This document shows, one piece after another, positions 16,103 to 25,227 of a DNA stretch of 64,000 nt. The translations under genes were made by a program, and so were the position numbers. Position 1 is the stretch's first letter; each line of letters opens with the position of its first letter. The notes under the pieces are model-generated. The model searched no databases and was not told the origin of the DNA. It saw only the letters and a list, made by a program, of their open reading frames with translations. The stretch is from Actinomadura alba (GTDB lineage: Bacteria > Actinomycetota > Actinomycetes > Streptosporangiales > Streptosporangiaceae), in contig NZ_JABVEC010000028.1 in NCBI RefSeq assembly GCF_014323705.1, positions 1 through 64,000 on the forward strand, read 5' to 3'.

Positions 16103-16840
16103 GTGAATGACTTGAGTGAGCCCGCGGTTCGGCCGAACGAGACGACGGTGCCGTTGATGCCATGCGCGTCAGTGGAGGAGACCTTGGCGTTCTATGAGGC
16201 GCTGGGGTTCGAGGCGACCTACAAACAGAGCAAGCCCTATGTCTATCTGGCGCTGAAGTGGAGCGGATTCCAGCTGCACTTCGGCCCGGCGCCCAAGGGC
16301 CTGGATCCGGTCCGGGAGGAGTCCGGAGCCTGCCTGGTCATGGTCGACGCCGTGGCGCCGTACCATGCGGCGTTCGTCGCGGCGATGCGCCGGGTCTACG
16401 GGAAGGTGCTGAGTTCCGGCCCTCCGCGGATCACCCGCTACCGGCCCGGCGCGTCCCGGTTCACACTGATCGATCCGTCCGGGAACTCGATCATATTCAT
16501 CCAGCGCGACGAGCCCGCCGAGCTGGAGTATGGCGGCTCGAAGAAGTTGACGGGCCTGGCCAAGGCGCTCGACAACACCCGGATACTGCGCGAGTTCAAA
16601 AACGATGACCTGCAGACCTTCCGTGCGCTCAAGTCCGCGGTGCGCAGGCACGGCGCGGACGCCTCGCTGGTCGAGCGGGCCATCGCCCTGTGTCACCTCA
16701 TCGACTTGGCCATGGTCCTCGGTGAGCCCACCGATCCCTGGCTCGCCGATCTGCGTGGTCTGGAGCTCACCACTGACGACAGGCAGCGCATCGAGTCGGA
16801 ACTCGGGTATCTCGCCGGACTTCAGGAGTGGCTCCCCTGA
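16103..16840 (+). CDS. VOC (glyoxalase/bleomycin-resistance) family protein with C-terminal extension
   Basis: The N-terminal 130 residues form a vicinal-oxygen-chelate fold: VPLMPCASVEETLAFYEALGFE, then LHFGPAP, then FTLIDPSGNSIIFIQ. This layout is typical of bleomycin-binding resistance proteins. A further 110-residue helical extension with no recognised family follows. The annotated GTG at 16103 has no good ribosome site; a TTG at 16112 has GGAAGG 8 bases upstream and may be the true start. Ligand and activity are unknown. Confidence 0.8.
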   Translation: MNDLSEPAVRPNETTVPLMPCASVEETLAFYEALGFEATYKQSKPYVYLALKWSGFQLHFGPAPKGLDPVREESGACLVMVDAVAPYHAAFVAAMRRVYGKVLSSGPPRITRYRPGASRFTLIDPSGNSIIFIQRDEPAELEYGGSKKLTGLAKALDNTRILREFKNDDLQTFRALKSAVRRHGADASLVERAIALCHLIDLAMVLGEPTDPWLADLRGLELTTDDRQRIESELGYLAGLQEWLP

Positions 16841-16900
16841 ATGTGAAGCGGCTCCTTCTGGGAGAGAAAAGTTGATCAGGCGCTTCACGTTCTGATGTTC

Positions 16901-16943
16901 GGAACGGCGGGTCGTTGCGCAGTAGCCGCAATCCCGCCGTTCC
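16901..16943. terminator. Bidirectional hairpin between convergent genes
   Basis: GGAACGGCGGG (16901-16911) pairs with CCCGCCGTTCC (16933-16943), with TTGCG/CGCAA continuing the stem inside. It separates the VOC gene from the convergent reductase gene. Confidence 0.72.
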
Positions 16944-16949
16944 GGAAAC

Positions 16950-17504
16950 TCATCGCACCGGTCGGTAGGTCGCGATGACCACGCCACTGCTGGTCGGCTG
17001 GGCGCTCACCAGTTCGAGCTTCTTCAACGGGGTGTCGTCGGCGAACAGCTTCTTGCGGCCCTCACCGGCGATCACCGGGTGGATCAGCAGCACCAGCTCG
17101 TCGAGCAGGTCCTGATCCAGCAGGGATCCGACCACACCGGGGCTGCCTGCGATCGCGATCCCCTTGCCCTCGCCGGCCTTGAGCTCCTTGACCGCAGCGA
17201 CCAGGTCGCCCTTGATCAGCGTGCTGTTCGCCCAGTCGTCGACGTTGTTCAGCGTGGTCGAGGCGACGTACTTGGGCGAGTTGTTGATCCAGTTCGCGAA
17301 CCCCACGTCCTCGCCGCTGGTCACGGTCGGCCAGTACCCGGCCCACTCGGTATAGGTCACCCGGCCGAGGAGCACCGTGTCGGTGGTCTCCAGCGTCGTG
17401 GTCAACGAGGCGCCCATCTCCTCGTCGAACTCGAACTGCCACTGGTCCGGCGACTCGACGACGCCGTCGAGCGAGATGAACAGACCCGAAACGACCTTGC
17501 GCAA
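16950..17504 (-). CDS. Dihydrofolate reductase family protein (RibD C-terminal domain), second copy
   Basis: This 184-aa protein has the fold start RKVVSGLFISLDGVVESP, the central TVLLGRVTYTEW, and the C-terminal LLDELVLLIHPVIAGEGRKKLF. These are standard landmarks of small RibD-C/DHFR-like reductases. It is only distantly similar to the one at 950. The length is normal for the family. It stands alone on the minus strand, 132 bases after a lysR gene, with no partner that hints at a substrate. Confidence 0.86.
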   Translation of the reverse strand: MRKVVSGLFISLDGVVESPDQWQFEFDEEMGASLTTTLETTDTVLLGRVTYTEWAGYWPTVTSGEDVGFANWINNSPKYVASTTLNNVDDWANSTLIKGDLVAAVKELKAGEGKGIAIAGSPGVVGSLLDQDLLDELVLLIHPVIAGEGRKKLFADDTPLKKLELVSAQPTSSGVVIATYRPVR

Positions 17505-17636
17505 GATGACGACTCCCTGTTCCCTGGCCGGCGCGTTCCTGCCGGCGCCGCCTGAACGGACAGTGTGGCACGAGACCCGCTACCGCAGCTCAGATGAGCC
17601 TCGAAGCCGCCCGATGCCTTCGGCCGAGTCGGTGTG

Positions 17637-18527
17637 TCACCGCTTGGCCGCCTCCTGGAGCGCGTCGAGCAATGTGCGCAATGCGGACTGCGCCAGCGTG
17701 GTCTCCTGCACCGCCGCGCAGATCGTCCTGACCGGCTCCGGGCGGCGCACTCTGCGCACGGCGACGCCGGAACGGCGGCCGCCCAGGCCGAGCCGGGGGA
17801 TGAGGCCGACTCCGAGACCGGCCGCGACGAATCCCTGCGCGGTGGCGTAGTCCTCGCTCGTCGCCACGAAATTCGGACTGAAGCCCGCCGCGGCGCAGGC
17901 ATCGAGCATGACGTCAAGGCAGGGGCCTGGCGGTTCACTGCCGATCCACGGCTCGCCGGCGAGGTCGGCCAGATCGAGCACCCGTTGAGCGGCGAGCGGA
18001 TGCCCGGTGGGCAGCACAGCGTGGTACGCGTCGTCGAGCAGGTGCACCAGGCGGATGCCCTGCCGGCTCGCGAGGCCCGGCCGGACCACGATGGCCAGGT
18101 CCGCGTTGCCTTCTTCCACCTCCGGGAGCGGATCTTCGGAATCGATCAGCTTGAGGTCGATCCGTACGCCCGGATGCTCATGACGGAGCCGGGTCAGGGC
18201 GGGCGCCACCAGGGTGGGGCCGACTGAAGTGAAATAGCGGATCGCCAGGCTGCCCGTACGTCCGGCTCGCAGGTCGGCCAGCGCGGTCTCGGCCTCGGCG
18301 ACGTTCCGGCTGATGATGGCCGCGTATCCGATGAGGAGCCGGCCCGCCGCCGTCGGCCGCACGCCCCGGCCGACCCGTTCGAGCAGCGCGATCCCGGCTT
18401 CCTTCTCCAGCACCGCCACCTGCTGGCTGACGGCGGAGGGCGTGTATCCCAGGTTCGCCGCCGCCGCGGTCATCGATCCGCTGGCGACCACCGCCCGGAG
18501 AATCTCCATCCGGCGCACGTCGAGCAT
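17637..18527 (-). CDS. LysR family transcriptional regulator
   Basis: This 296-aa regulator has an N-terminal winged helix: MEILRAVVASGSMTAAAANLGYTPSAVSQQVAVLEKEAG. The LysR effector domain (LAIRYFTSVGPTLVAPALTRL, then the LVHLLDDAYHAVLPTGHPLA segment) fills the rest. The ATG at 18527 is chosen because the helix-turn-helix begins within five residues; longer frames lack support. It is divergent from an EamA exporter gene beginning at 18622. LysR proteins usually control such divergent neighbours from the shared 94-base interval. Confidence 0.9.
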   Translation of the reverse strand: MLDVRRMEILRAVVASGSMTAAAANLGYTPSAVSQQVAVLEKEAGIALLERVGRGVRPTAAGRLLIGYAAIISRNVAEAETALADLRAGRTGSLAIRYFTSVGPTLVAPALTRLRHEHPGVRIDLKLIDSEDPLPEVEEGNADLAIVVRPGLASRQGIRLVHLLDDAYHAVLPTGHPLAAQRVLDLADLAGEPWIGSEPPGPCLDVMLDACAAAGFSPNFVATSEDYATAQGFVAAGLGVGLIPRLGLGGRRSGVAVRRVRRPEPVRTICAAVQETTLAQSALRTLLDALQEAAKR

Positions 18528-18621
18528 GTAGCTGAGCTTAACGTACGTGCAGTTTCTTTTGCTTGTGCTTTCAAGTCGCTCGAGGCATCGTTCAGCCCAA
18601 CGAGCCAGGAGGAGGGCAAGG

Positions 18622-19605
18622 GTGAACGGCGCGGCAGGCGGACTCTGGGCATGGGCACGGATCGGGGTGCTCGCCCTGCTCTGGGGATCGACCTTCCTGT
18701 GGATCGAACTGGCTCTGGCCGCCCTGTCTCCTGTCCAGGTCACCCTCGCTCGCTGCGCACTCGGAACCGGCGCCTTGACGGTCCTGTGCCTGAGGGCTCG
18801 TCAACGTCTCCCCCGTGGCCGCGCGATGTGGGGCCGCGTCTTCGTGGCGGCCTTCTTCTGCAACGCACTGCCGTTCGCCATGTTCAGCATCGGCCAGCAG
18901 ACCGTCGACTCGGGCCTGGCCGGCGTGCTGAACGCGACGACTCCGCTGTGGTCCCTGCTGATCGGCATCGCCATCGGCACGGAACGCGGAGTCCGCCCGG
19001 TGCGCCTGGGCGGACTGCTTCTCGGGTTCGGCGGAGTGGTTCTGATCCTCGCTCCTTGGCAGCAGACCGGGCACGTCGGCTGGGGTGCCGTCGCCATCGT
19101 CGCCGCGGCGGCGAGCTACGCCATCGGCTTCGCGTACATGGGACGCAATCTCGTCGGCAAGGGCTTCGCCACCATCTCACTCTCCACCGCTCAGCTCATC
19201 GCCGCGACCGTCCTGACCGCGCTGACCGTGCCGGCCGGTGGCCTCACGCCCGTTCATCTCCACCCGACCGGCTTGACGGCCGTGGTGATCCTGGGGATCT
19301 TCGCCACCGGAATCACCTTTCACCTCACCTACCGGATCATCGCGGACGAGGGCGCGACCAATGCCGCGACCGTCGGCTACCTGCTGCCGGTGGTCTCGGT
19401 GGCGCTGGGGGCCATCGTGCTCGACGAGCCCTTCAGCCTCCGCATCGCCGCGGGGATGGTGATCGTGCTCGCCGGTGTCGGTATGACCCGCCGGAAGAAG
19501 CGGACGCCGTCATCCTCGGCCCTGAAGACCCGCACCGATACCCGCCGCAGAGCCGGACTCAGTGGACGACGTCCGCCACACCGCGAAAGAAGCACACTGA
19601 AGTGA
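18622..19605 (+). CDS. EamA/DMT family transporter
   Basis: This 327-aa drug/metabolite-type permease has two five-helix EamA repeats: ARIGVLALLWGSTFLWIELAL in the first, and WGAVAIVAAAASYAIGFAYMG beginning the second. It ends in a basic tail. GTG at 18622 is chosen because AGGAGGAGGG lies just upstream and the first helix starts at residue about 10; the frame is open further back without sense. Export of an amino acid or metabolite is the usual role. The stop overlaps the pepA start by GTGA, so the two are co-translated, and the divergent LysR probably regulates both. Confidence 0.86.
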   Translation: MNGAAGGLWAWARIGVLALLWGSTFLWIELALAALSPVQVTLARCALGTGALTVLCLRARQRLPRGRAMWGRVFVAAFFCNALPFAMFSIGQQTVDSGLAGVLNATTPLWSLLIGIAIGTERGVRPVRLGGLLLGFGGVVLILAPWQQTGHVGWGAVAIVAAAASYAIGFAYMGRNLVGKGFATISLSTAQLIAATVLTALTVPAGGLTPVHLHPTGLTAVVILGIFATGITFHLTYRIIADEGATNAATVGYLLPVVSVALGAIVLDEPFSLRIAAGMVIVLAGVGMTRRKKRTPSSSALKTRTDTRRRAGLSGRRPPHRERSTLK

Positions 19606-21113
19606 CCGCCTTGACCGTGAGCACCTCCCCCGCGGCGTCGCTGCGTGCGGATTCCATCGTGATCGGTGTCGCCGAGGGTCCCCAAGACCTGGTGGTGGCG
19701 CCCGGCGCGGAGGCGGTGACCGAGGCGTTCGACGGCGCGCTGGCCGAAATCCTCGGCGACCTCGGCGTGACCGGCGCCGAAGGTGAGGTGGTCAAGCTCC
19801 CCGCCCCCACGGGTCTCGAGGCACGGGTGGTCGTCGCGGTCGGACTCGGTACCGCCGCCGAGGACGGCGCGTACGACGCCGAGGCGCTGCGCCGGGCCGC
19901 CGGTGCGGCCGCCCGGGCCCTTTCCGGCACCGGCGTGGCCGCGCTGGCGCTTCCGGTCGGGACCGCCGAGGCCGCGGAGGCGGTGACGCTGGGCGGTCTG
20001 CTCGGCGCGTACGCCTTCACCGCCTACCGCACCGCCGTAGACGGCATGGCCTCCGTCGGCACGCTGGTGATCCTGACCAACCCCGCGGAGCGGAAGGACG
20101 TAGAGGCCGGTGCGCAGCGCGGCATCGTGATCGGCCAGGAGCTGAACCGTTCGCGCGACCTCATCAACATGCCGGCGAACGACCTGAACCCGGAGAGCTT
20201 CGCCGACGCCATCCGGGCGGCGGGCAAGGAGTACGGGCTCGACGTCGAGGTGCTCGACGAAGAGGCACTCGCCCGGGAGGCCTTCGGCGGCATCCTGGGC
20301 GTCGGCCGGGGTTCGGTCAACCCGCCACGGCTGGTGCGGATCGCCCACACCCACCCCGACGCGAGAACGAGCCTCGCCTTCGTCGGCAAGGGCATCACCT
20401 ACGACTCCGGCGGCATCTCGCTGAAGCCCGTCGGTTCCAACGAGATCATGAAACGCGACATGTCCGGCGCCGCCGCCGTCACCGCAGCCGTGGTGGCCGC
20501 CGCCCGGCTCGACCTCAGGGTCGATGTCACCGGCTGGCTGGCCCTGGCCGAGAACATGCCGTCGGGTTCGGCCACCCGTCCCGGCGACGTGCTGCGGATG
20601 TACGGCGGCAAGACCGTCGAGGTGCTCAACACCGATGCCGAAGGACGCCTGGTGCTCGCCGACGCCATCGTTCGCGCGGGTGAGGAGAGACCCGACGCCA
20701 TCGTGGACGTGGCCACCCTGACCGCCGCCATGAAGATGGCCCTGGGCCACCGCATCTTCGGCGTGATGTCCGACGACGACGCCTTCCGAGACCAGGTCGT
20801 GGACGCCGCCAGGCGAGGCGGCGAGCAGGCCTGGCCGATGCCGCTGCCGGCCGACCTGCGCAGAAGCCTGGACTCTCCGGTGGCCGACATCGCCAACACC
20901 GGCGAGCGGATGGGCGGCGGGCTGGTCGCGGGCCTGTTCCTCAAGGAGTTCGTGCCGGACGGCACCACCTGGGCCCACCTGGACATCGCCGGACCCGCCT
21001 TCCACGAGGGCGACCCGTACGGCTACACCGCCAAGGGCGGCACCGGGGCCGCGGTTCGGTCCCTCGTGCGCCTGGCGGAGGACGCCGCAGCCGGCCGGCT
21101 GCGGGTGACCTGA
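19602..21113 (+). CDS. pepA: Leucyl aminopeptidase (M17 family)
   Basis: This 503-aa M17 zinc/manganese aminopeptidase removes N-terminal residues from peptides in the cytoplasm. The C-terminal catalytic domain has the metal and active-site motifs VGKGITYDSGGISLK, MKRDMSGAAAV and the family signature NTDAEGRLVLADA. Later GGGLVAGLFLKEF and WAHLDIAGPAF complete the site. The N-terminal macro-like domain is less conserved. Length is usual for the family. GTG at 19602 overlaps the stop of the EamA gene, linking peptide breakdown with an exporter that could carry its products. Confidence 0.94.
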   Translation: MTALTVSTSPAASLRADSIVIGVAEGPQDLVVAPGAEAVTEAFDGALAEILGDLGVTGAEGEVVKLPAPTGLEARVVVAVGLGTAAEDGAYDAEALRRAAGAAARALSGTGVAALALPVGTAEAAEAVTLGGLLGAYAFTAYRTAVDGMASVGTLVILTNPAERKDVEAGAQRGIVIGQELNRSRDLINMPANDLNPESFADAIRAAGKEYGLDVEVLDEEALAREAFGGILGVGRGSVNPPRLVRIAHTHPDARTSLAFVGKGITYDSGGISLKPVGSNEIMKRDMSGAAAVTAAVVAAARLDLRVDVTGWLALAENMPSGSATRPGDVLRMYGGKTVEVLNTDAEGRLVLADAIVRAGEERPDAIVDVATLTAAMKMALGHRIFGVMSDDDAFRDQVVDAARRGGEQAWPMPLPADLRRSLDSPVADIANTGERMGGGLVAGLFLKEFVPDGTTWAHLDIAGPAFHEGDPYGYTAKGGTGAAVRSLVRLAEDAAAGRLRVT

Positions 21114-21168
21114 CGTGCCTTTTGATCACCTCCGTACGGCACGGCCGGTCTCATCGGTTTCACCGGTG

Positions 21169-24100
21169 TCATCGGTTTCGAGGAAGCTCGTAGGCGCGGA
21201 TGATCTCCTGTGCGACCCGGCTGCCCGCCAAGTCCTCGGCATTGATCCGCAGCGACACGAAGCCCGCCTTGGCCGGCGGCCGGTCCAGCGACACCGAGTA
21301 CGCGCCGTCGCCGAGCGTCCGGAGCCGCTTCACATCGCTCCACGTGGCACCGTCGTCGTAGGAGACCTCGACCGACACGCTCTTGACCGGAGTCTTCGGC
21401 GCGCCCGGCTGGTGTCGTACGGTCAGCGTCAGGCCGTCCGACCCAGGACGTGCGCGGTTCAGCAGGTCCAGCTTGACGTCATGGCCGACCACCAGCAGCG
21501 GGAGCACGTCGGTCCGCCCCTCTCGCGGCCGCCGCGAGGGGAACGTCCAGCTCGTCCGGGTGCGAGTGGACAGCCGGGCCCAGGAGGCGTTGTTGTTCAC
21601 GGCATAGTCGATCCGGTACGTCGCGGGGTCGGGCGACAGGTCGACCACACCGACCGGCACGTAGTCCGTCTGCGCGATCAGCTCTTCGCCCTGGTACATC
21701 CGGAAGTCGGTCGCCAGGCCGCCCTCGAAGAAGCTGGTGTAGGCCATGCCGGTGTTGCCGCCCGCGTCGACGAACCCCTGCATCGACACCTCCGCCTGGT
21801 CGCCGGCGCGGGCCAGCGGCCGCTCCGGGGTCAGCCCGGGGGTGAGGGGCTGCTTGAACCAGGTCACCCGCTTGCGGTCGCCCGGCTCGTACGTCACGTA
21901 GCCGGGCTCGGTCACCGAGATCTCGTGGGTCTCGGGATGCGGCCACATGGTGTTGTACGGCCTTGCAGGGGTCGTCGCCGTGCCCGTCCACGGCGTGTCG
22001 GTGGTGATGTAGTCGGTCCGCGAGAGCGGCCCCGTCACCGGGGAGGTGTAGGCGGTGGCGAACTCTTCCCACGGCTGCACGTGGTACCGCGCCGAGTCCA
22101 TCGTGGCGCTTTCGCCGAGCTGGCTGTGAAAGTCGTTGGTGATCTGGGCGAGATCCCGGGTACGGGCGACGTACCGCAGGGTGTCCGGGATGCGCTGGCG
22201 CTCGGTGAACACGAGGTCGTAACGGTACGGGGTGCTCGGGATGCCCTTGGCATCGATCGTCACCGATCCGCGGGCGAGCCGTTGGAGCAGCCCGCGGCCC
22301 TCCTCATGAGAGAGACGGACCGTGGGGATCTTCAGCTTCACCCCGACGCCGCCCGGGTCGGTGTTGAGTCCGGGTCCGTCGTTGTAGATGGCCACCAGCC
22401 GCGCGCCCACGGCGGCCGCGTTGTTCGACTGCTCGGCCACGGACAGGTCGTCGGACCGGCGGATCAGCGCCAGCCTGCCGCGCAGATCGCGTCCGGCGAA
22501 GTCCCCGGGGCGGCCGAGCCCGGCGTCGGCGAGCGGGAGCCGCGCTTTCCCGTCCAGGCGCGGGAACTCCTCGGCGAAATCGCTGAACGGAAACGGGTCG
22601 TAGTAGTCGGTTTCGAGTGCCCGTCCGGCGACGCGCAGCGTGATGGCGGGGGCGTCCAGCCTCCACCGCGTGTACGCGGCGAACTTCCCGGTGCGGACCC
22701 GTGGCATGGGCTGAAGGAAGAGGCGTTCCTCCATCTGTTCGCCGGACGCTATCAGGATGCCCTGAGACATGGCCGGGCCCTGCTCGGGTGCGCGGTGCCA
22801 CATGAGGTGGCTCACCGCCCCGACGTTGGCCTTGGTCTCGTGACCCGGTGTCTCGATCTTCACCTCCGTCGCCCTGCGAGCGTCCAGCACGAGATCGGTG
22901 TCCTTGGTGATCTTCAACTCCGGATCGCCCACCAGGCTCCGGTGGAGCAGTCTGCCGGTTCCGGTGCTCTCCTGCGAGGGCGGCAGGGTCTCGATGACGC
23001 CCAGCACGGAGTAGGTGCCGGCCGGCACCCTGATGCAGGAGCTGTCCTCGTATCGGGCGTCCGTACACGGCTTGGCCGGATCACCGGGGAGCAGCCTGCG
23101 GGAGTTGCCCTGACCGCCGTCCTCGACGTCGAGCACATTGAACTCGCCGCGCGCCGGACGGCCGTCCCGCGCGATGCCCGTCACCCGCAGGTTGTAGCGC
23201 TCGGTCTCGACGTCGGTGCTCACGAGCGTGCGCAGCGCGGTGCCGCCGGTCGTACGAGCGGTGAGCACACCGCTGTAGCGGCCCGGCGGGGCCGCCGTCG
23301 TGTCGAGGGTGAGTTCGGTGGAAGCCGTGCCGTTCGCCGGCACCGTGATGGTGGAGTGCGCCGATTTCAGGGCCTTGGCCGGGATCTGCTTCCCCGCGGT
23401 GTCGCGCAGTGCCACCTCGAGCGCGAGTGTGACTGGTGCCGTGGTGAGGTTGCGGTAGGTCACCGTGCGCCCGACCGGCGCGCGTCCCGTGTGCGGCCAC
23501 GCGAAGTGCCCGAAGCTCACCGAGCCGGTCGAGGCCACCACGGGGCCGGCCAGCGCACGGGCCACGTTCAGCCGGCCGGCGCCCTGCTCGTCGAGGGTGT
23601 TGTCGTCGTTCGGCTCGGCGGTGCCCGCCAGCGCGGACTTGAGCTCGCCCGGCCTCATCCCGGGACGCGCCTGCAGCAGCAGCGCGGCGGCCCCCGCCAC
23701 GTGCGGCGCCGCCATGGACGTTCCCGGCACCCGCGTGTAGTGACCGTCGATCACGTCCCCGAGGAACGTCCCCTCCGCACGCGCCGCGGCGATGTCGACG
23801 CCGGGAGCGGTGATCTCGGGTTTGACGGCGAAGTCGCCCGAGTTCGGCCCCCGGCTGGAGAACTCCGCGAGCCGGTCCTCGTGGTCGACGGCACCGACGG
23901 TCAGGGCGCTCGCGGCGTCCCCGGGGCTCTTGACGCACCCGGCACAACCGCTGTTGCCCGCGGCGATCACGAAGAGGGCGCCGTCACGCTCGGTCAGCCG
24001 GTCGACGGCCTGGGACAGCGGCCCGCCGGGCGCCTCGCCGCCGAGGCTCATGTTGACGACGTCAGCGTCCTTGTCACCGGCCGCCCATTCCATGCCCTGA

Positions 24101-25062
24101 ATGATCCAGGACGTCTGGCCGAACCCGCCGTTCTCGAGTACCTTCCCGCTGATCAGGGTGGCGCCCGGTGCGACGCCCTTGCGCTTCCCGGCCGAGGCGG
24201 AGCCGCTGCCGGCGAGGATCGAGGCGACATGGGTCCCGTGGCCCAGCCCGTCGCGAGCGTCCGCGTCGGTCGTGAAGTTCCGCTCGGCGGCGATCTTTCC
24301 GGCGAGGTCGGGGTGCGTGGTGTCCACCCCGGTGTCGAGAACCGCGACGGTGGTGCCGGATCCGTCGTAGCCCGCCTGCCACGCCTCCGGGGCATGGACC
24401 TGTGGAACGCTCTGTTCGAGATTCGCCTTGACCAGGCGGTCCAGCCAGATCTTCTCGACCCCGGCGAGCGGATCCGTGGCCGACATGCGGCTCCGGCCGG
24501 TGGAGCGGGCCAGCCGGGACAGGGCGGTGCCCAGTTTCCCGGCCTGCTTCTTGTCGGCCTGGACTCCCGCGCCGTTGACGCTCTCCAGCCGCCGCGGCGA
24601 GGACGTCGCGGGCATCGGCACGGGCGCCCCTCGCACCGTGTTCGCGTAGGTGACGATCAACGGCAGCGTCCGGCTCGAGGCGTCGTCGTAGTGCTGCTCA
24701 CGCAGCCCGGTGACGTTGAAGAGCTCGGGATCGAGCCGCTCCGGGACGAGGGAGGCCACGTCTCTCGGCAGGACGACGAGATCTTCGCCGTTCTGGGTCA
24801 CCTGGAAGCTCGGCGTCGACCCGTCCTCCCTGGGGGCGGGCGTCACCGTGGTCGCCTTCGGACCCTCGGCCGTGCCGGCCACGTGCACTCGGTCGCCGGT
24901 GATCAGCGTGACGTCGTACCCGGGCGGCGCGGCGGGTGAGAGGCCCTTCCCGCGCGGCTCAGGGGCGGCGTGCCCAGGTGCGGTGGACGCGTTCACGCAC
25001 AGCGCCAGTGCCACGGCGCCCACCGCCACCCGTGCGGAGACGCGCGAGGTCCATCGAAGCAT
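21169..25062 (-). CDS. Large secreted S8 family serine peptidase (subtilase)
   Basis: The 1297-aa preproprotein has a signal peptide ending near AHA (residue 32), a prodomain, and the catalytic domain with D243 (VAVLDTGVD), H275 (GHGTHVAS), oxyanion N370 (AAGNSGC) and S449 (GTSMAAPHVAG). The remaining 800 residues are beta-rich, with a region resembling a PA-type segment (LALIRRSDDLSVAEQSNNAA, ARLVAIYND) and fibronectin-like strands. ATG at 25062 is chosen because GGAG lies about 8 bases upstream and the signal peptide starts cleanly. It is expected to be an extracellular protease. A regulator gene is divergent from it. Confidence 0.92.
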   Translation of the reverse strand: MLRWTSRVSARVAVGAVALALCVNASTAPGHAAPEPRGKGLSPAAPPGYDVTLITGDRVHVAGTAEGPKATTVTPAPREDGSTPSFQVTQNGEDLVVLPRDVASLVPERLDPELFNVTGLREQHYDDASSRTLPLIVTYANTVRGAPVPMPATSSPRRLESVNGAGVQADKKQAGKLGTALSRLARSTGRSRMSATDPLAGVEKIWLDRLVKANLEQSVPQVHAPEAWQAGYDGSGTTVAVLDTGVDTTHPDLAGKIAAERNFTTDADARDGLGHGTHVASILAGSGSASAGKRKGVAPGATLISGKVLENGGFGQTSWIIQGMEWAAGDKDADVVNMSLGGEAPGGPLSQAVDRLTERDGALFVIAAGNSGCAGCVKSPGDAASALTVGAVDHEDRLAEFSSRGPNSGDFAVKPEITAPGVDIAAARAEGTFLGDVIDGHYTRVPGTSMAAPHVAGAAALLLQARPGMRPGELKSALAGTAEPNDDNTLDEQGAGRLNVARALAGPVVASTGSVSFGHFAWPHTGRAPVGRTVTYRNLTTAPVTLALEVALRDTAGKQIPAKALKSAHSTITVPANGTASTELTLDTTAAPPGRYSGVLTARTTGGTALRTLVSTDVETERYNLRVTGIARDGRPARGEFNVLDVEDGGQGNSRRLLPGDPAKPCTDARYEDSSCIRVPAGTYSVLGVIETLPPSQESTGTGRLLHRSLVGDPELKITKDTDLVLDARRATEVKIETPGHETKANVGAVSHLMWHRAPEQGPAMSQGILIASGEQMEERLFLQPMPRVRTGKFAAYTRWRLDAPAITLRVAGRALETDYYDPFPFSDFAEEFPRLDGKARLPLADAGLGRPGDFAGRDLRGRLALIRRSDDLSVAEQSNNAAAVGARLVAIYNDGPGLNTDPGGVGVKLKIPTVRLSHEEGRGLLQRLARGSVTIDAKGIPSTPYRYDLVFTERQRIPDTLRYVARTRDLAQITNDFHSQLGESATMDSARYHVQPWEEFATAYTSPVTGPLSRTDYITTDTPWTGTATTPARPYNTMWPHPETHEISVTEPGYVTYEPGDRKRVTWFKQPLTPGLTPERPLARAGDQAEVSMQGFVDAGGNTGMAYTSFFEGGLATDFRMYQGEELIAQTDYVPVGVVDLSPDPATYRIDYAVNNNASWARLSTRTRTSWTFPSRRPREGRTDVLPLLVVGHDVKLDLLNRARPGSDGLTLTVRHQPGAPKTPVKSVSVEVSYDDGATWSDVKRLRTLGDGAYSVSLDRPPAKAGFVSLRINAEDLAGSRVAQEIIRAYELPRNR

Positions 25063-25227
25063 GAGGTCACTCCAGGGGGTAAGACGATCCTGCACCGTTT
25101 CTAGTGGGCTCGGGGATCAAGGACCAGCGTTCCCGCTGGCGCGATCTCGCCATGGCAGGAGGCCGCCGATCAGCAGGCGAGCGAGTACGCACTCCGGATT
25201 CAGTGCTGAACAAACTAGGTTGACCAC

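Noticed and set aside
18651-19601. An upstream extension of pepA through the EamA gene
   Set aside because: The upstream part is a shadow of the EamA gene; GTG 19602 gives the normal PepA length.
19377-21005. A 542-codon minus-strand frame opposite pepA
   Set aside because: No family resemblance; pepA on the plus strand has full M17 motifs.
21115-24939. A 1274-codon plus-strand open frame opposite the subtilase gene
   Set aside because: The product is Arg/Gly/His-rich without domains, while the minus strand encodes a complete subtilase with all catalytic motifs. High GC at third positions leaves the antisense frame open.
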